A DNA stretch of 64,000 bases from Paracidobacterium acidisoli. Its GTDB lineage: Bacteria > Acidobacteriota > Terriglobia > Terriglobales > Acidobacteriaceae. The notes under the pieces were generated by a model that was not told the origin of the DNA, did no database searches, and was given only the letters and a program-made list of their open reading frames with translations. The number at the start of each line of letters is the position of its first letter. The stretch's first letter is position 1. The stretch is from positions 248,001-312,000 of the forward strand of contig NZ_QVQT02000006.1 in NCBI RefSeq assembly GCF_003428625.2. Direction: 5' to 3'. Both the position numbers and the translations under genes were made by a program. Below, piece by piece: positions 47,312-55,654 of this stretch.

Positions 47312-47940
47312 TGTCGGCTCTGGTTTCAAAGGCGCAGCGCATTCTGATCGGCCTGATGCTGCTGGCCTGCGTGGTGATGGCCGCGGTGCTGATCCGGCTG
47401 CGCGAGCGCGCGCACGACCGGCTGCAGGCGGTGGACGACACGGCTCCGGCGCTGATCGAGCCGGACGAGACACCGGCGGTGAGTGTAACGCTGCTGGTTC
47501 CCAACGATCTCGACGACTCGCTGACCGAGGTCCATCGCAGCCTGTCGCTGCCGCAGGATGAAAGCGCCCGCGCGCGGGTGCTGATCGAGCGGCTGATGGA
47601 TGCCTTCGCGGCAAAGAGCTCGACGCATCCGGTCGCCGTGACCTCGGGCGTGCAGGATGTCTTCCTGATGCCGGTTCCGCAGAGCAAAGACGCCTCGGCG
47701 CCGGCGGGAGAGCTGGCCGTCGTCAATCTCACCTCCGCCTTTGCCGAGGCGCAGCCCTCGGGCATCGAGCCGGAGACGCTGACGCTGCTCTCGATTCTTG
47801 CGACGCTGCACACCAATCTGCCATCTATTACCGAGGTCCGCTTCCTTGTCGATGGACAGCAGCGCGACACGCTGGCGGGACATGCCGACCTGACACGCAC
47901 CTATCTGGCCTCGGAGACCAGTCCGGAACCCACTCGATGA
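47311..47940 (+). CDS. GerMN (sporulation/germination-like) domain membrane protein
   Basis: A 209-residue protein with one N-terminal TM helix (ILIGLMLLACVVMAAVLI) and an extracytoplasmic GerMN domain: VSVTLLVPNDLDDSLTEVHRSL, ARVLIERLMDAF, GELAVVNLTSAFAEAQPSG, LLSILATLHTNLPSITEVRFLVDG. GerMN domains occur in spore and general cell-wall proteins, so the name does not imply sporulation. ATG shares a base with the amidase TGA, and its own stop overlaps murI (ATGA). Likely acts with the amidase at the wall. Confidence 0.82.
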   Translation: MSALVSKAQRILIGLMLLACVVMAAVLIRLRERAHDRLQAVDDTAPALIEPDETPAVSVTLLVPNDLDDSLTEVHRSLSLPQDESARARVLIERLMDAFAAKSSTHPVAVTSGVQDVFLMPVPQSKDASAPAGELAVVNLTSAFAEAQPSGIEPETLTLLSILATLHTNLPSITEVRFLVDGQQRDTLAGHADLTRTYLASETSPEPTR

Positions 47941-48812
47941 CCGCTGCAGGCTTTGATTCGACACCACACTCTGAAACGACAGAATCCGGCGCTCAGCCCT
48001 CCGCGCCTTCGATCGGAGTCTTCGACTCCGGCTTCGGCGGCCTCACGGTTCTGCGCTCGCTGCTCGAACGCATTCCCTCCGCCAGCTACACCTACCTGGG
48101 CGACACGGCACGCCTGCCGTACGGAGCCAAATCGCAGGCGACCGTGGCCCGTTACGCCGTGTCGAGCGCGAAGTTTCTGGTGGAGGAGCAGGGCGCGGAA
48201 TATCTGGTGATCGCCTGCAACACGGCCAGCGCGCTGGCGCTCGATGAGATTCGCGCCTCGGTTTCGGTGCCTGTGCTGGGCGTGGTCGAAACCGGAGCCA
48301 ACGCGGCCCAGGCGAGCTCGCGCACCGGCGACGTGCTGGTGGTGGCCACCGCCGCGACGGTCGAAAGCCATGCCTATGCCGCGGCCTGCCGCGAGCGCGG
48401 TCTGCGGGCGCTCGAAAAGGCCTGTCCGCTACTGGTCCCGCTGGTCGAGGAGGGCTGGATCGACCATCCGGTGACGCGCGAGGTACTCAGCATTTATCTG
48501 TCGGAGCTGATGCAGCAGACCCATGACGCGGGCCTGATGCCGGACACGCTGGTGCTGGGCTGCACGCACTATCCGCTGCTGCGCCCGCTGATCGAGCGCT
48601 CGGTACCGGCCTCTCTCCACGTGATCGATTCGGCGGAGGTAACGGCGGCACAGGTGGCTGAGGCTTTGTGTGCGCCGAAGGACACGGCTTCGGCGGTGAA
48701 GCCTGCCAGCCGCTTTTTCGCCACCGACTCGGTGAGCAAGTTTCGCGCACTCGGCAGCCGCTTCCTGGGGCGTCCGATTGAAGGCGTGGAGCTGGTGAAT
48801 CTGGGCGGCTGA
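47937..48812 (+). CDS. murI: Glutamate racemase
   Basis: A 291-residue cofactor-independent racemase giving D-glutamate for peptidoglycan. The two catalytic Cys lie in ACNTASA and GCTHYPLL; the substrate loop FDSGFGGLTVLRSL and YGAKS are typical. The N-terminal 25 residues are a short, Ser/Thr-rich extension before the fold. The start overlaps the GerMN stop by four bases. Last gene of the four-gene set, which converges with a membrane-protein gene. Confidence 0.94.
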   Translation: MTAAGFDSTPHSETTESGAQPSAPSIGVFDSGFGGLTVLRSLLERIPSASYTYLGDTARLPYGAKSQATVARYAVSSAKFLVEEQGAEYLVIACNTASALALDEIRASVSVPVLGVVETGANAAQASSRTGDVLVVATAATVESHAYAAACRERGLRALEKACPLLVPLVEEGWIDHPVTREVLSIYLSELMQQTHDAGLMPDTLVLGCTHYPLLRPLIERSVPASLHVIDSAEVTAAQVAEALCAPKDTASAVKPASRFFATDSVSKFRALGSRFLGRPIEGVELVNLGG

Positions 48813-48825
48813 AGCAGCGCCCGCG

Positions 48826-49185
48826 TCAGTGCGGCTGGTTGCGCCACATCAGCGGCACGTAATACGCCTCGAGATACCAGGAGAGCAGCAGAAGCACAAC
48901 CATGAGGCCGATGGCCCAGAAGAAGAGCCGCACCGGCAGCGTCTCCATCAGGTGAGGGAGATTCACCTGGTGCGCGGCCTCACCCTTCGTGTGAGGTGAG
49001 ACGGGCATGCAGAAGAGCAGGCCGCTGGCGAAACACATGCATCCGGCCAGGGCGAGCGAGCCGAGCGACTGCGTCAGCCGCTCCTGCAGGCTGGTGCCGG
49101 GGATAAAAAATGCGTTCAGCATGAGCGCATGCAGAGAGAGAAGGCTCAGCATGAAGGAAACGACTTTGCCGATCTGCAGAAGCAT
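48826..49185 (-). CDS. Small membrane protein of unknown function
   Basis: A 119-residue protein with about three TM helices: VVSFMLSLLSLHALMLNAFF, LGSLALAGCMCFASGLLFCM, and a C-terminal FFWAIGLMVVLLLLSWYLEA. A short polar loop (HTKGEAAHQ) lies between helices two and three. No motif seen. Its start lies 28 bases after the stop of xylB on the same strand, so they may be co-transcribed. Confidence 0.55.
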   Translation of the reverse strand: MLLQIGKVVSFMLSLLSLHALMLNAFFIPGTSLQERLTQSLGSLALAGCMCFASGLLFCMPVSPHTKGEAAHQVNLPHLMETLPVRLFFWAIGLMVVLLLLSWYLEAYYVPLMWRNQPH

Positions 49186-49212
49186 CTCCGCACCGCGGCC
49201 AAAGGGAGCAGG

Positions 49213-50682
49213 CTAACCCTTTATGCCCTTAAGCGCCGGATATACCTTCCGGTACGCCTCATACCCCACAGCATAGCGCTGAATCGCCGCCGGGTCAGGC
49301 ACAATCTGCTCCGCGACGGTGATTCCGGCGGCACAGGCGGCTTCAAGATCGGGCCACGCCTTTGCGCCCACGCCGGCCAGCAGCGCCGCGCCGAAGGCTC
49401 CGCCCTCTTCGGCCACCAGGACATCACAGGGGTATCCGTAAATCGCGGCCTGAATCTCACGCCACAGCCTGCCGCGCGCGCCGCCGCCGCCCAGACGCAC
49501 TCCTTTGACCGGAATGCCCAGCTCGGCGAAGAGCGTAAAGGTATCTTTCAGCGAGTAAGCGACGCCTTCGAGCACGGCGCGCACAAAATGCGCCGACGTA
49601 TGGCCGGCGGTGATGCCGACAAAGGCCGCCGTCGCCTCGGAGTCGAGGTGCGGCGTCCGCTCGCCGAGCAGATAAGGCGTCCACAGCAGACCGTCGCTGC
49701 CGGGAGCGATCTTCGCCGCGGCGGCCGTCATGTCGTCATAGGTCGAGCCGGGCATGAAAGTCTCGCGCAGCCAGCGCAGCGAAAGCCCCGCGGCCTGGGT
49801 AACGCCCATCACATGCCAGCGGCCGGGAACGGCGTGGCAGAAGGTGTGCAGACGGCCCAGGCGGTCGCGTGTGGGAGCGGCAGTGGCCGCGAAGACGACG
49901 CCCGAGGTGCCGATGGTGGCCGAAACCGAGCCCGGCTCCAGAATGCCCATGCCGACGGCGCCCGCGCCCTGGTCTCCGGCGCCCGCAACGACCGGTGTTC
50001 CGGCAGCAACGCCGGTCAGCGAGGCGGCTTCGCCGCTGATCTTTGCGCAGACTTCGGGGGACTCGAAGAGCTCGGGCAGCCAGCTTTCGGGAACGCCCGA
50101 TATCCGCGCCACCTCGGACGACCAGCGCCGGTGGGCGACGTCGAGCAGCAGCGTGCCGGAGGCCTCCTGCACGTCGATGGCATAGGTGCCGGTGAGCCGG
50201 TAGCGGACGTAGTCCTTGGGGCAGAGGATGTGCGCGATGCGGGCAAAGATCTCCGGCTCGTGCTCGCGTACCCAGAGGATTTTCGTCAGGGTGAAGTTGG
50301 GCAGGGCCGGGTTCGCGGTCAGCTCGATGAGCCGCTCGCGGCCGATCTGCGCATGCAGCCAGTCGCACTGGGGGCCGGTGCGCTGATCGCACCAGATGAG
50401 CGACGGACGCAGCACATCGCCGTTTTTGTCGAGCAGCACGGCGCCGTGCATCTGGCCGGTGAGGCCGACGGCCTCGACCTTCGCGCCGGGCACCAGCGCC
50501 AGAGCGCCGCGGATGGCCTCCTGCGCGGCGCGCCACCAGTCTTCGGGGTCCTGCTCGGCCCATCCCGGATAAGGACTGCGAAACGGCGCGTGCTCGCTCG
50601 ACGCGGACGCGACGACCTGACCGTCTGCGCTGACCAGGACGGCCCGCGTCCCGCCTGTACCGATATCCAGTCCCAGAAACAT
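49213..50682 (-). CDS. xylB: Xylulokinase
   Basis: A 489-residue FGGY-family kinase. N-terminal nucleotide/sugar elements LGLDIGTGGTRAVL and LTGQMHG; WCDQRT; C-terminal FGGY-type signatures GAGDQGAGAVGMG, GTSGVVFAA and LGGGGARGRLWREI. The GQMHG and YDVQEASGTLLLD pattern favours D-xylulose over glycerol. It phosphorylates D-xylulose to D-xylulose 5-phosphate. No isomerase is adjacent. In this genome it could also receive product flux from the araD branch, though that is inference. Confidence 0.92.
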   Translation of the reverse strand: MFLGLDIGTGGTRAVLVSADGQVVASASSEHAPFRSPYPGWAEQDPEDWWRAAQEAIRGALALVPGAKVEAVGLTGQMHGAVLLDKNGDVLRPSLIWCDQRTGPQCDWLHAQIGRERLIELTANPALPNFTLTKILWVREHEPEIFARIAHILCPKDYVRYRLTGTYAIDVQEASGTLLLDVAHRRWSSEVARISGVPESWLPELFESPEVCAKISGEAASLTGVAAGTPVVAGAGDQGAGAVGMGILEPGSVSATIGTSGVVFAATAAPTRDRLGRLHTFCHAVPGRWHVMGVTQAAGLSLRWLRETFMPGSTYDDMTAAAAKIAPGSDGLLWTPYLLGERTPHLDSEATAAFVGITAGHTSAHFVRAVLEGVAYSLKDTFTLFAELGIPVKGVRLGGGGARGRLWREIQAAIYGYPCDVLVAEEGGAFGAALLAGVGAKAWPDLEAACAAGITVAEQIVPDPAAIQRYAVGYEAYRKVYPALKGIKG

Positions 50683-50721
50683 CTCTGATTTCCCCCGTGA
50701 ATTTGCCTGAATAAAACCCCA

Positions 50722-50763
50722 GGCAAAGCCGCGGGCAAAGCCCGAAGTAAAGCCCGGAGTAAA
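50722..50763. repeat. AAAGCC-type direct repeats / GGGCAAAGCCC palindrome
   Basis: The segment contains GGGCAAAGCCC at 50733-50743 and three AAAGCC cores at roughly 13-base spacing. It resembles a degraded GGCTRAAGCC element cluster, in the gap between xylB and the NUDIX gene. Confidence 0.4.
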
Positions 50764-50882
50764 GCGATGTACCGCGAGTTCACTCTATCATCCACAACCC
50801 GCCCCGCGCGCGCACCGGCATTACTTTTGCTGCGGCGCGCCATCCTTCTCTTTTGTCCTGATTTTCTTCCTCATCTGGCACA

Positions 50883-51443
50883 ATGGGCTGCATGAGCATC
50901 CGCACCCTCAGCAGCCGCGAGATCTACCGCAATCCGTGGATGAAGCTGCGCGAAGACCAGATCGAGCGCAGCAACGGCACGCCGGGCATCTACGGTGTGG
51001 TCGAAAAGGATGTCTCGGCCATCGTCATTCCGATTGAAGGCGAGACGATCTACCTGATCGAGCAGTTCCGCTACACGATCCAGCAGCGCTGCCTCGAGCT
51101 GCCGCAGGGCGGATGGGAGACGTCAGACGTTGACCCTGAAGAGCTGGCGCGGGGCGAGCTGCGCGAGGAGACGGGCCTGGTGGCCTCGTCGATGATTCAC
51201 CTCGGCGAGACGTGGATCGCCTACGGCTTCACGAACCAGAAGCAGCACGTGTGGCTGGCCACCGGGCTGACGCATGCCGGCACCGATCCCGACCCGGAGG
51301 AGCACGACCTGGAGCTGCACACCGCGACTGTCGCGGAGTTTGAAGAGATGCTCGTCAACGGGACGATCCAGGACAACTGCACGCTGGCAGCGTGGGCCAT
51401 GTACCGGCTGTGGAAGGAGCGGCAGAAGGAATCGGGAAAATAA
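50883..51443 (+). CDS. NUDIX hydrolase, ADP-ribose pyrophosphatase-like
   Basis: A 186-residue NUDIX protein (N-terminal NWMKLREDQIE-like strand, GVVEKDVSAIVIP, IYLIEQFRY, then the NUDIX region ending ELREETGLV). The box deviates from consensus: the canonical Arg of REUXEEXGU is Gly (ARGELREETG), and the Glu eight residues earlier falls at Val/Asp in a TSDVDPEE segment. Metal binding through the EE pair should remain. Substrate probably an NDP-sugar or ADP-ribose. A start at 50892 (MSIRTLS) is equally possible. The restriction-modification island begins just downstream. Confidence 0.82.
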   Translation: MGCMSIRTLSSREIYRNPWMKLREDQIERSNGTPGIYGVVEKDVSAIVIPIEGETIYLIEQFRYTIQQRCLELPQGGWETSDVDPEELARGELREETGLVASSMIHLGETWIAYGFTNQKQHVWLATGLTHAGTDPDPEEHDLELHTATVAEFEEMLVNGTIQDNCTLAAWAMYRLWKERQKESGK

Positions 51444-51463
51444 GTCAAAATGTTCGAATGCGG

Positions 51464-52246
51464 CTACAAAAAGTCCTTCTTCGCCTTCTTTTGGTGGAGT
51501 ACTTCCGCAAGAATTCTGTTCTTCTTTCCAGCCTCAAACCATTTAAGACACACGGCAAGATTATCCGTCCAGACTTCGTCGGGGAGAACGGAAACTGGTT
51601 GAAATATCTCGATCAGTGCAGGATCAGGATCTCTTCTGGGTAATAACCAAGAAGACAGAGTATACCGAAAATTCTTCCAGTCACCCGAAGATGGGTGCAT
51701 GTTGACGGCCAGAATATCGAAATCACCGAAGCTGTAGGGTCTGGTCTTTACTGTGACAGGCTCAGTAGTCACAATCTTCGTGTCTGTTCCTGGAAGAGTT
51801 GTCGTGGTCGCTCTTTCTCCAGTGCGGGTTTTCTGAACCTCTACCACATGGAGCGAACCCACTTTGTAATGTCTGGGATAGTAGAGCTTCGGTACGCCCT
51901 TTTCCAGGCGTTGTAGCTTTATCTGAATACGCACCGATAGTGCGCCTTTCCGTAGCAGCACATCGTAAGGATGATCTCCTTCGATTTTGATGTGCTGCCA
52001 TCCCGATTCCACAATGCCTGGAATCACATCATTCACAAAAACCGCTTCCGCAATGATGCCGCGCACACCTCGCCTGGTAAGGTCGGAAGACCTGCTGATT
52101 GCGCTCAAAATAGTATCCGCGTCTATGCCCCACTCACGTTCAAGAGGATGAGGAAGAAGGTTTCTCAAATAAAGCTTCAGGGATTTGCGTTGGTCTGTGG
52201 AACACTTATCAATGAGCTTTCTGATTGTTTCGAGCGATTCGCTCAT
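51464..52246 (-). CDS. Putative type II restriction endonuclease, PD-(D/E)XK-like
   Basis: A 260-residue protein I assign by motif and context. Residues Glu67 (IIAEAV), Asp95 (HPYDVLL) and Q108-x-K110 (VRIQIK) form an E...D...QxK arrangement seen in PD-(D/E)XK nucleases with Gln at the second acidic position. The N-terminal about 60 residues are helical and charged; the C-terminal third is basic (KKNRILAEVLHQKKAKKDF). ATG 52246 is preferred (an upstream TTG is at 52285). The start lies inside the preceding HTH gene, so translation is coupled. Target site unknown; named a nuclease only by inference. Confidence 0.62.
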   Translation of the reverse strand: MSESLETIRKLIDKCSTDQRKSLKLYLRNLLPHPLEREWGIDADTILSAISRSSDLTRRGVRGIIAEAVFVNDVIPGIVESGWQHIKIEGDHPYDVLLRKGALSVRIQIKLQRLEKGVPKLYYPRHYKVGSLHVVEVQKTRTGERATTTTLPGTDTKIVTTEPVTVKTRPYSFGDFDILAVNMHPSSGDWKNFRYTLSSWLLPRRDPDPALIEIFQPVSVLPDEVWTDNLAVCLKWFEAGKKNRILAEVLHQKKAKKDFL

Positions 52247-52442
52247 TTGTGGGTCGCCCTGGCTGCTCAGGGACAAAATTCTCAATTTCGGCGCGGCTCA
52301 GCAAAACTTTGCCGCCAATCCTGAGTACCTGGAGCCGTCCTTTCTTAATAAGTCGGGAGATGGCCTGCCGCGAAACCCCGCGCATCCGCGCAGCTTCCGC
52401 TTGTGAAACCCATTCGCTTCCATTCTTAAAATTGGTTGACAA
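52209..52442 (-). CDS. Excisionase/MerR-like HTH regulator of the R-M locus
   Basis: A 77-residue DNA-binding protein. SQAEAARMRGVSRQAISRLIKKGRL then a wing (RIGGKVLLSRAEIENF) match the excisionase-type winged HTH, not the Xre-type HTH of classical R-M controller proteins. Start TTG 52442 has AGG six bases upstream; it lies within the methyltransferase promoter. The 3' end overlaps the nuclease gene by 38 bases. Probable controller of the divergent methyltransferase and of its own operon. Confidence 0.7.
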   Translation of the reverse strand: MSTNFKNGSEWVSQAEAARMRGVSRQAISRLIKKGRLQVLRIGGKVLLSRAEIENFVPEQPGRPTNERIARNNQKAH

Positions 52443-52464
52443 CGTAAACCTATTCGGCTATCTT
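52435..52464 (+). promoter_or_regulatory. Methyltransferase promoter overlapping regulator start
   Basis: TTGACA (52436-52441), 17-base spacer, TATCTT (52459-52464): close to a consensus sigma-70 promoter, with transcription expected near 52471 and ATG at 52486 after GAGG. GTTG-A-CAAC (52435-52443) is a palindrome covering the -35 and the TTG start of the HTH gene; a bound regulator there would block methyltransferase transcription. Confidence 0.7.
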
Positions 52465-52485
52465 TCTACATAGCGAGGTCGTACT

Positions 52486-53529
52486 ATGACAATAAGCATG
52501 TCGCCTAAACCTCAAGCCGTCGACAGCCAAGAGACCCTGCTATCAGCTAAAAAAAACTTCCCCGACGATCTTCCTTCGGATCATCCGGCCCATTTAGTCG
52601 GGAAGAACGCATACTTTACATCCCGACTCGGAGCCGCCTTCTGGGGCGATTCTCTTGAGATGCTCCAGACACTTCCAGCTGGGAGCGTCAACCTTGTTGT
52701 AACTTCACCGCCTTATGCACTGCACTTCAGAAAAGCATACGGCAACGAACGCAAGGATCGCTATATTGAATGGTTCCTACCCTTTGCAAAAGAGATTCAG
52801 CGCGTCCTGGCCGACGATGGAAGTTTTGTCCTGAATATTGGCGGCAGCTACAACCAGGGCATGCCCACACGTTCTATTTACCACTTTAAACTGCTCATTG
52901 CGCTGGTTGAAGAGATCGGCTTCCATCTTGCTCAGGAATGCTTCTGGTACAACCCTGCAAAGATGCCGGTTCCTGCTGAATGGGTAACAGTGCGCCGCGT
53001 CCGCGTCCGTGACTCCGTTGAATATGTTTGGTGGTTCTCAAAATCCCCCCATCCCAAAGCCTCGAATCTTAATGTTCTCAAGGAGTACAGCGAGGACATG
53101 CTTCGCTTAAATCGAAATGGTGTACGCGGAGCTGTGAGACCCTCCGGGCACGTGATTCGGAATTCATTCGACAAAATTCATGCCGGAGGCTCTATCCCAC
53201 CTAATGTCGCGGAGGCAGAGTTCGACGTCGCCGAGAACATGATGAAGATGGGAAACAATGCTGCCAATGATTTTTACACGAAGCGCTGCAAAGAAGAAGG
53301 AATCAAGATTCACCCGGCTCGCTTCCCTGCTCTCTTACCCAAATTTTTCATCAAGTTATTGACTGATGCTGGCGACTTGGTCGTTGATCCATTTGCAGGC
53401 TCGCTTACGGCAGGTGCGGTGGCCGAAAAACTGGACCGCCGTTGGATTGCCGGAGAAGCTGTGGAGGACTATCTTAAAGCCGGAATCTTCCGCTTTGAAG
53501 AGTCGATGCAACATCCCTCTCTGTTCTAA
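52486..53529 (+). CDS. PvuII-like DNA (cytosine-N4) methyltransferase
   Basis: A 347-residue beta-class amino-methyltransferase: motif IV TSPPY (73-77) comes first and the SAM motif I DPFAGS (301-306) last. SPPY rather than DPPY indicates N4-cytosine methylation. Extended similarity to M.PvuII is recognisable from memory: [43 protein letters not shown] and [14 protein letters not shown]. It protects the host from the adjacent nuclease. AT-rich relative to neighbours. The sequence specificity cannot be read from the protein. Confidence 0.9.
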   Translation: MTISMSPKPQAVDSQETLLSAKKNFPDDLPSDHPAHLVGKNAYFTSRLGAAFWGDSLEMLQTLPAGSVNLVVTSPPYALHFRKAYGNERKDRYIEWFLPFAKEIQRVLADDGSFVLNIGGSYNQGMPTRSIYHFKLLIALVEEIGFHLAQECFWYNPAKMPVPAEWVTVRRVRVRDSVEYVWWFSKSPHPKASNLNVLKEYSEDMLRLNRNGVRGAVRPSGHVIRNSFDKIHAGGSIPPNVAEAEFDVAENMMKMGNNAANDFYTKRCKEEGIKIHPARFPALLPKFFIKLLTDAGDLVVDPFAGSLTAGAVAEKLDRRWIAGEAVEDYLKAGIFRFEESMQHPSLF

Positions 53530-54245
53530 ACCGGCGCCAGAAGCCTGAGCACCAGAAAGATTCCCACGCCGGCGAAGAAGACCAGCGCCATGCGGATGCC
53601 CGGCTCGCGGTTCACCTCGGGCAGCAGATCGGTTGCCGCCACATAGAGCGCCACGCCTGCGGCCAGCGGCAGTCCGCCATGCACCCAGGTGGGCAGCAGG
53701 CTGATCACCAGCGCTCCGGCGACGGTGGCCGCAGCCAGCACGATGGCCGATATCACGGCGGTGCGGCGCGTTCTGCCTGAGGCGACCATCACCGAAGCCG
53801 CGGTGAAGCCTTCGGGAATCTTATGCAGAAAGATGGCGATGAAGATCAGCCAGCCCAGCCAGGTCGACAGCACAAAGCCGGAGCCGATGGCCACGCCGTC
53901 GAAGACGGAGTGCACGGCGAGGCCGAAGAGCACCGAGTAGCCGGTGTGGGCGTGGGCGAACTCGTGATGGTGCGTCTCTTCGCCGAAGTGGAAGTGCGGC
54001 GTGATGGTGTGCTCGAGCAGATGGATGGAACAGTAGCCGGCGAGCACCAGCAGCGGCGTCCAGCGCGGCGAGAAGGCCATGCTTTCAGGCAGCATGTCGA
54101 GCAGCGCCACGGCCATCATGAAGCCCGCGCCCAGCGCGATGAAGTAGCGCAGGTAACGCTTCTCCCAGTTGCGGCGGACCATGAGCAGGCCGCCGAAGAT
54201 ATCGGCGGACCCTGCGATAGCCCCGAGAATGACGGTGAGAAGCAT
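53526..54245 (-). CDS. ZIP-family divalent metal transporter
   Basis: A 239-residue membrane protein with about eight TM helices. Metal-site helices are [10 protein letters not shown] (TM4) and HKIPEGF (TM5); a His-rich cytoplasmic or loop region [17 protein letters not shown] lies between TM3 and TM4. Imports Zn2+, Fe2+ or similar cations. Its start shares a base with the ychF stop (TGATG type overlap), so the two are co-translated. Its stop overlaps the methyltransferase stop by four bases on the opposite strand. Confidence 0.9.
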   Translation of the reverse strand: MLLTVILGAIAGSADIFGGLLMVRRNWEKRYLRYFIALGAGFMMAVALLDMLPESMAFSPRWTPLLVLAGYCSIHLLEHTITPHFHFGEETHHHEFAHAHTGYSVLFGLAVHSVFDGVAIGSGFVLSTWLGWLIFIAIFLHKIPEGFTAASVMVASGRTRRTAVISAIVLAAATVAGALVISLLPTWVHGGLPLAAGVALYVAATDLLPEVNREPGIRMALVFFAGVGIFLVLRLLAPV

Positions 54246-55330
54246 CAGCCGCTGTGCCGGATGTGCATGACGTCGCCGTCCTGCACCAGATAGTCTTTGC
54301 CTTCGAGGCGCAGAGTGCCCTGCGAGCGCGCGACGGCCTCCGATCCGGCCGCGAGCAGCGTATCCCAGTGGATGGTTTCGGCACGGATGAAGTGCTTTTC
54401 AAGGTCGGAGTGGATGGCGCCGGCTGCCTCCTGCGCGCGCGAGCTGGCGGGAACGGTCCAGGCGCGGCACTCGTCCTCGCCCACGGTAAAGAAGCTGATG
54501 AGGCCCAGCAGCTCGTAGCTTTTGCGGATGAGACGCACCAGACCGCTCTCGTTCAGTCCATAAGAAGAGAGGAACTCCGCGGCCTCGGCGTCTTCCATCT
54601 CGGCCAGCTCGGCCTCCACTTTGCCGCAGAAGGCGGTGGCTCCCGCATTGAGACGCGCCGCCGCTTCGGTGAGCTTGTACTTTGCCACCGCCGCTTCGAG
54701 GTCGTCGCCGAGCGTGGTGCTCTCGGAGATATTCAGCGCATAGAGCACGGGCTTCTGCGACAGGAACATGAAGCCGCGGATCAGCTTCTTCTCCTCGGCC
54801 GACATCTCCAGCTCGCGCAGCGGCTTTTCCGCTTCGAGCGATGCCTTGCAGCGCTTCAGCAGAGCATCTTCCTTTTCAAGGTCGGCGGTGCGCATCTTCT
54901 TCAGATCTTTTTCGAGGCGCTCGAGACGCTTCTCAACCTGGGTGAGGTCGGAGATGATCAGATCGAACTCGACATTCTTCACGTCGCGCAGCGGATCGAT
55001 CTCGCCCACATGCGGGATCGCATCGTCCTCAAAGGCGCGCAGCACGTGGATCAGCGCGTCGACGTTGCGCAGATTGGCGAGAAAGGCCGTCTCTTTGAGC
55101 GCCTCCTGCCCGATGGCGGCCACGTCGGCGTACTCGACGGTGGCGTAGAGGGTGCGCTTCGGGTCGTAGAGCGCGGCGAGTTTGTCGAGCCGCTCATCGG
55201 GAACCTTTGCCACGCCGATGTGTGCCTCGCGCGGGTTCGAGTACCCGCGATCTTCCACCTTCGCCTTCGTGAGAATGCGGAACAGAGATGTCTTGCCGAC
55301 CTGGGGCAGGCCGATGATGCCGGTTTTCAT
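54245..55330 (-). CDS. ychF: YchF/OLA1-like GTPase/ATPase with altered switch regions
   Basis: A 361-residue P-loop protein. P-loop GLPQVGKTSLF (7-17), the YchF-type NISE motif (NxxE instead of NKxD) in KPVLYALNISE, a coiled-coil insert (VEKRLERLEKDLKK), and a clear C-terminal TGS/DUF933 domain (LLGLISFFTVGEDECRAW ... LVQDGDVMHIRHSG). The usual DIAGLVKGAS...GEGLGNKF switch II is replaced by a shorter DVAAIGQEALKETAF with no DxxG glycine, and the ANFPFCTI switch I is NPREAHIG. Nucleotide hydrolysis may therefore be changed. Confidence 0.85.
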   Translation of the reverse strand: MKTGIIGLPQVGKTSLFRILTKAKVEDRGYSNPREAHIGVAKVPDERLDKLAALYDPKRTLYATVEYADVAAIGQEALKETAFLANLRNVDALIHVLRAFEDDAIPHVGEIDPLRDVKNVEFDLIISDLTQVEKRLERLEKDLKKMRTADLEKEDALLKRCKASLEAEKPLRELEMSAEEKKLIRGFMFLSQKPVLYALNISESTTLGDDLEAAVAKYKLTEAAARLNAGATAFCGKVEAELAEMEDAEAAEFLSSYGLNESGLVRLIRKSYELLGLISFFTVGEDECRAWTVPASSRAQEAAGAIHSDLEKHFIRAETIHWDTLLAAGSEAVARSQGTLRLEGKDYLVQDGDVMHIRHSG

Positions 55331-55654
55331 GCGTATCCTGTGATGAAATTTGGGCGTTACGCCAATTCACCATCATAGCAGCGGATCGCGGACCGAATGT
55401 GAATGGCGGCTGCTTCCCAGCCTGTGAATTTTCCGAACACTTCTCTTTCCGCTGCCGCCTTTGCGGTCGAACCAGGACTGCTGAACGGGCGCAGACAGGG
55501 GCATGCAGCGTTGCTGCAGCAGGAAGAGGCTCACAGGACAATCGCGATGGCTGCTGCTTCGAAAGGACACCGACGGAAGCCGGAGGCGGACAGGCGGAGC
55601 TGACGGCCACGCGCATCGACTGAAGCGAAATGAGAATGCGATGCCGTGCCGCGC

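Larger units (their letters stand above)
51444..53529. other. Low-GC restriction-modification island
   Basis: A 2.1-kb block bearing only a nuclease candidate, a small HTH regulator and a methyltransferase. Two sampled lines (52741-52800, 53221-53280) contain 27 of 60 G+C, against 41 of 60 at 53881-53940 in the flanking ZIP gene. Codon choice also shifts (AAA, TTT, ATT codons common). It fits exactly between the NUDIX stop (51443) and the ZIP gene, whose stop overlaps the methyltransferase stop by four bases. Horizontal acquisition is likely; no integrase or IS is seen. Confidence 0.7.

Noticed and set aside
51444-53529. R-M block as an integrated phage or integron remnant
   Set aside because: The excisionase-like fold alone is not enough; there is no integrase, attachment repeat, IS end or phage structural gene in the flanks.
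55449-55490. Possible tRNA from TTCGA-like T-loop sequence on the minus strand
   Set aside because: The flanking bases do not form a 5-bp T-stem and no acceptor or anticodon arm can be built.
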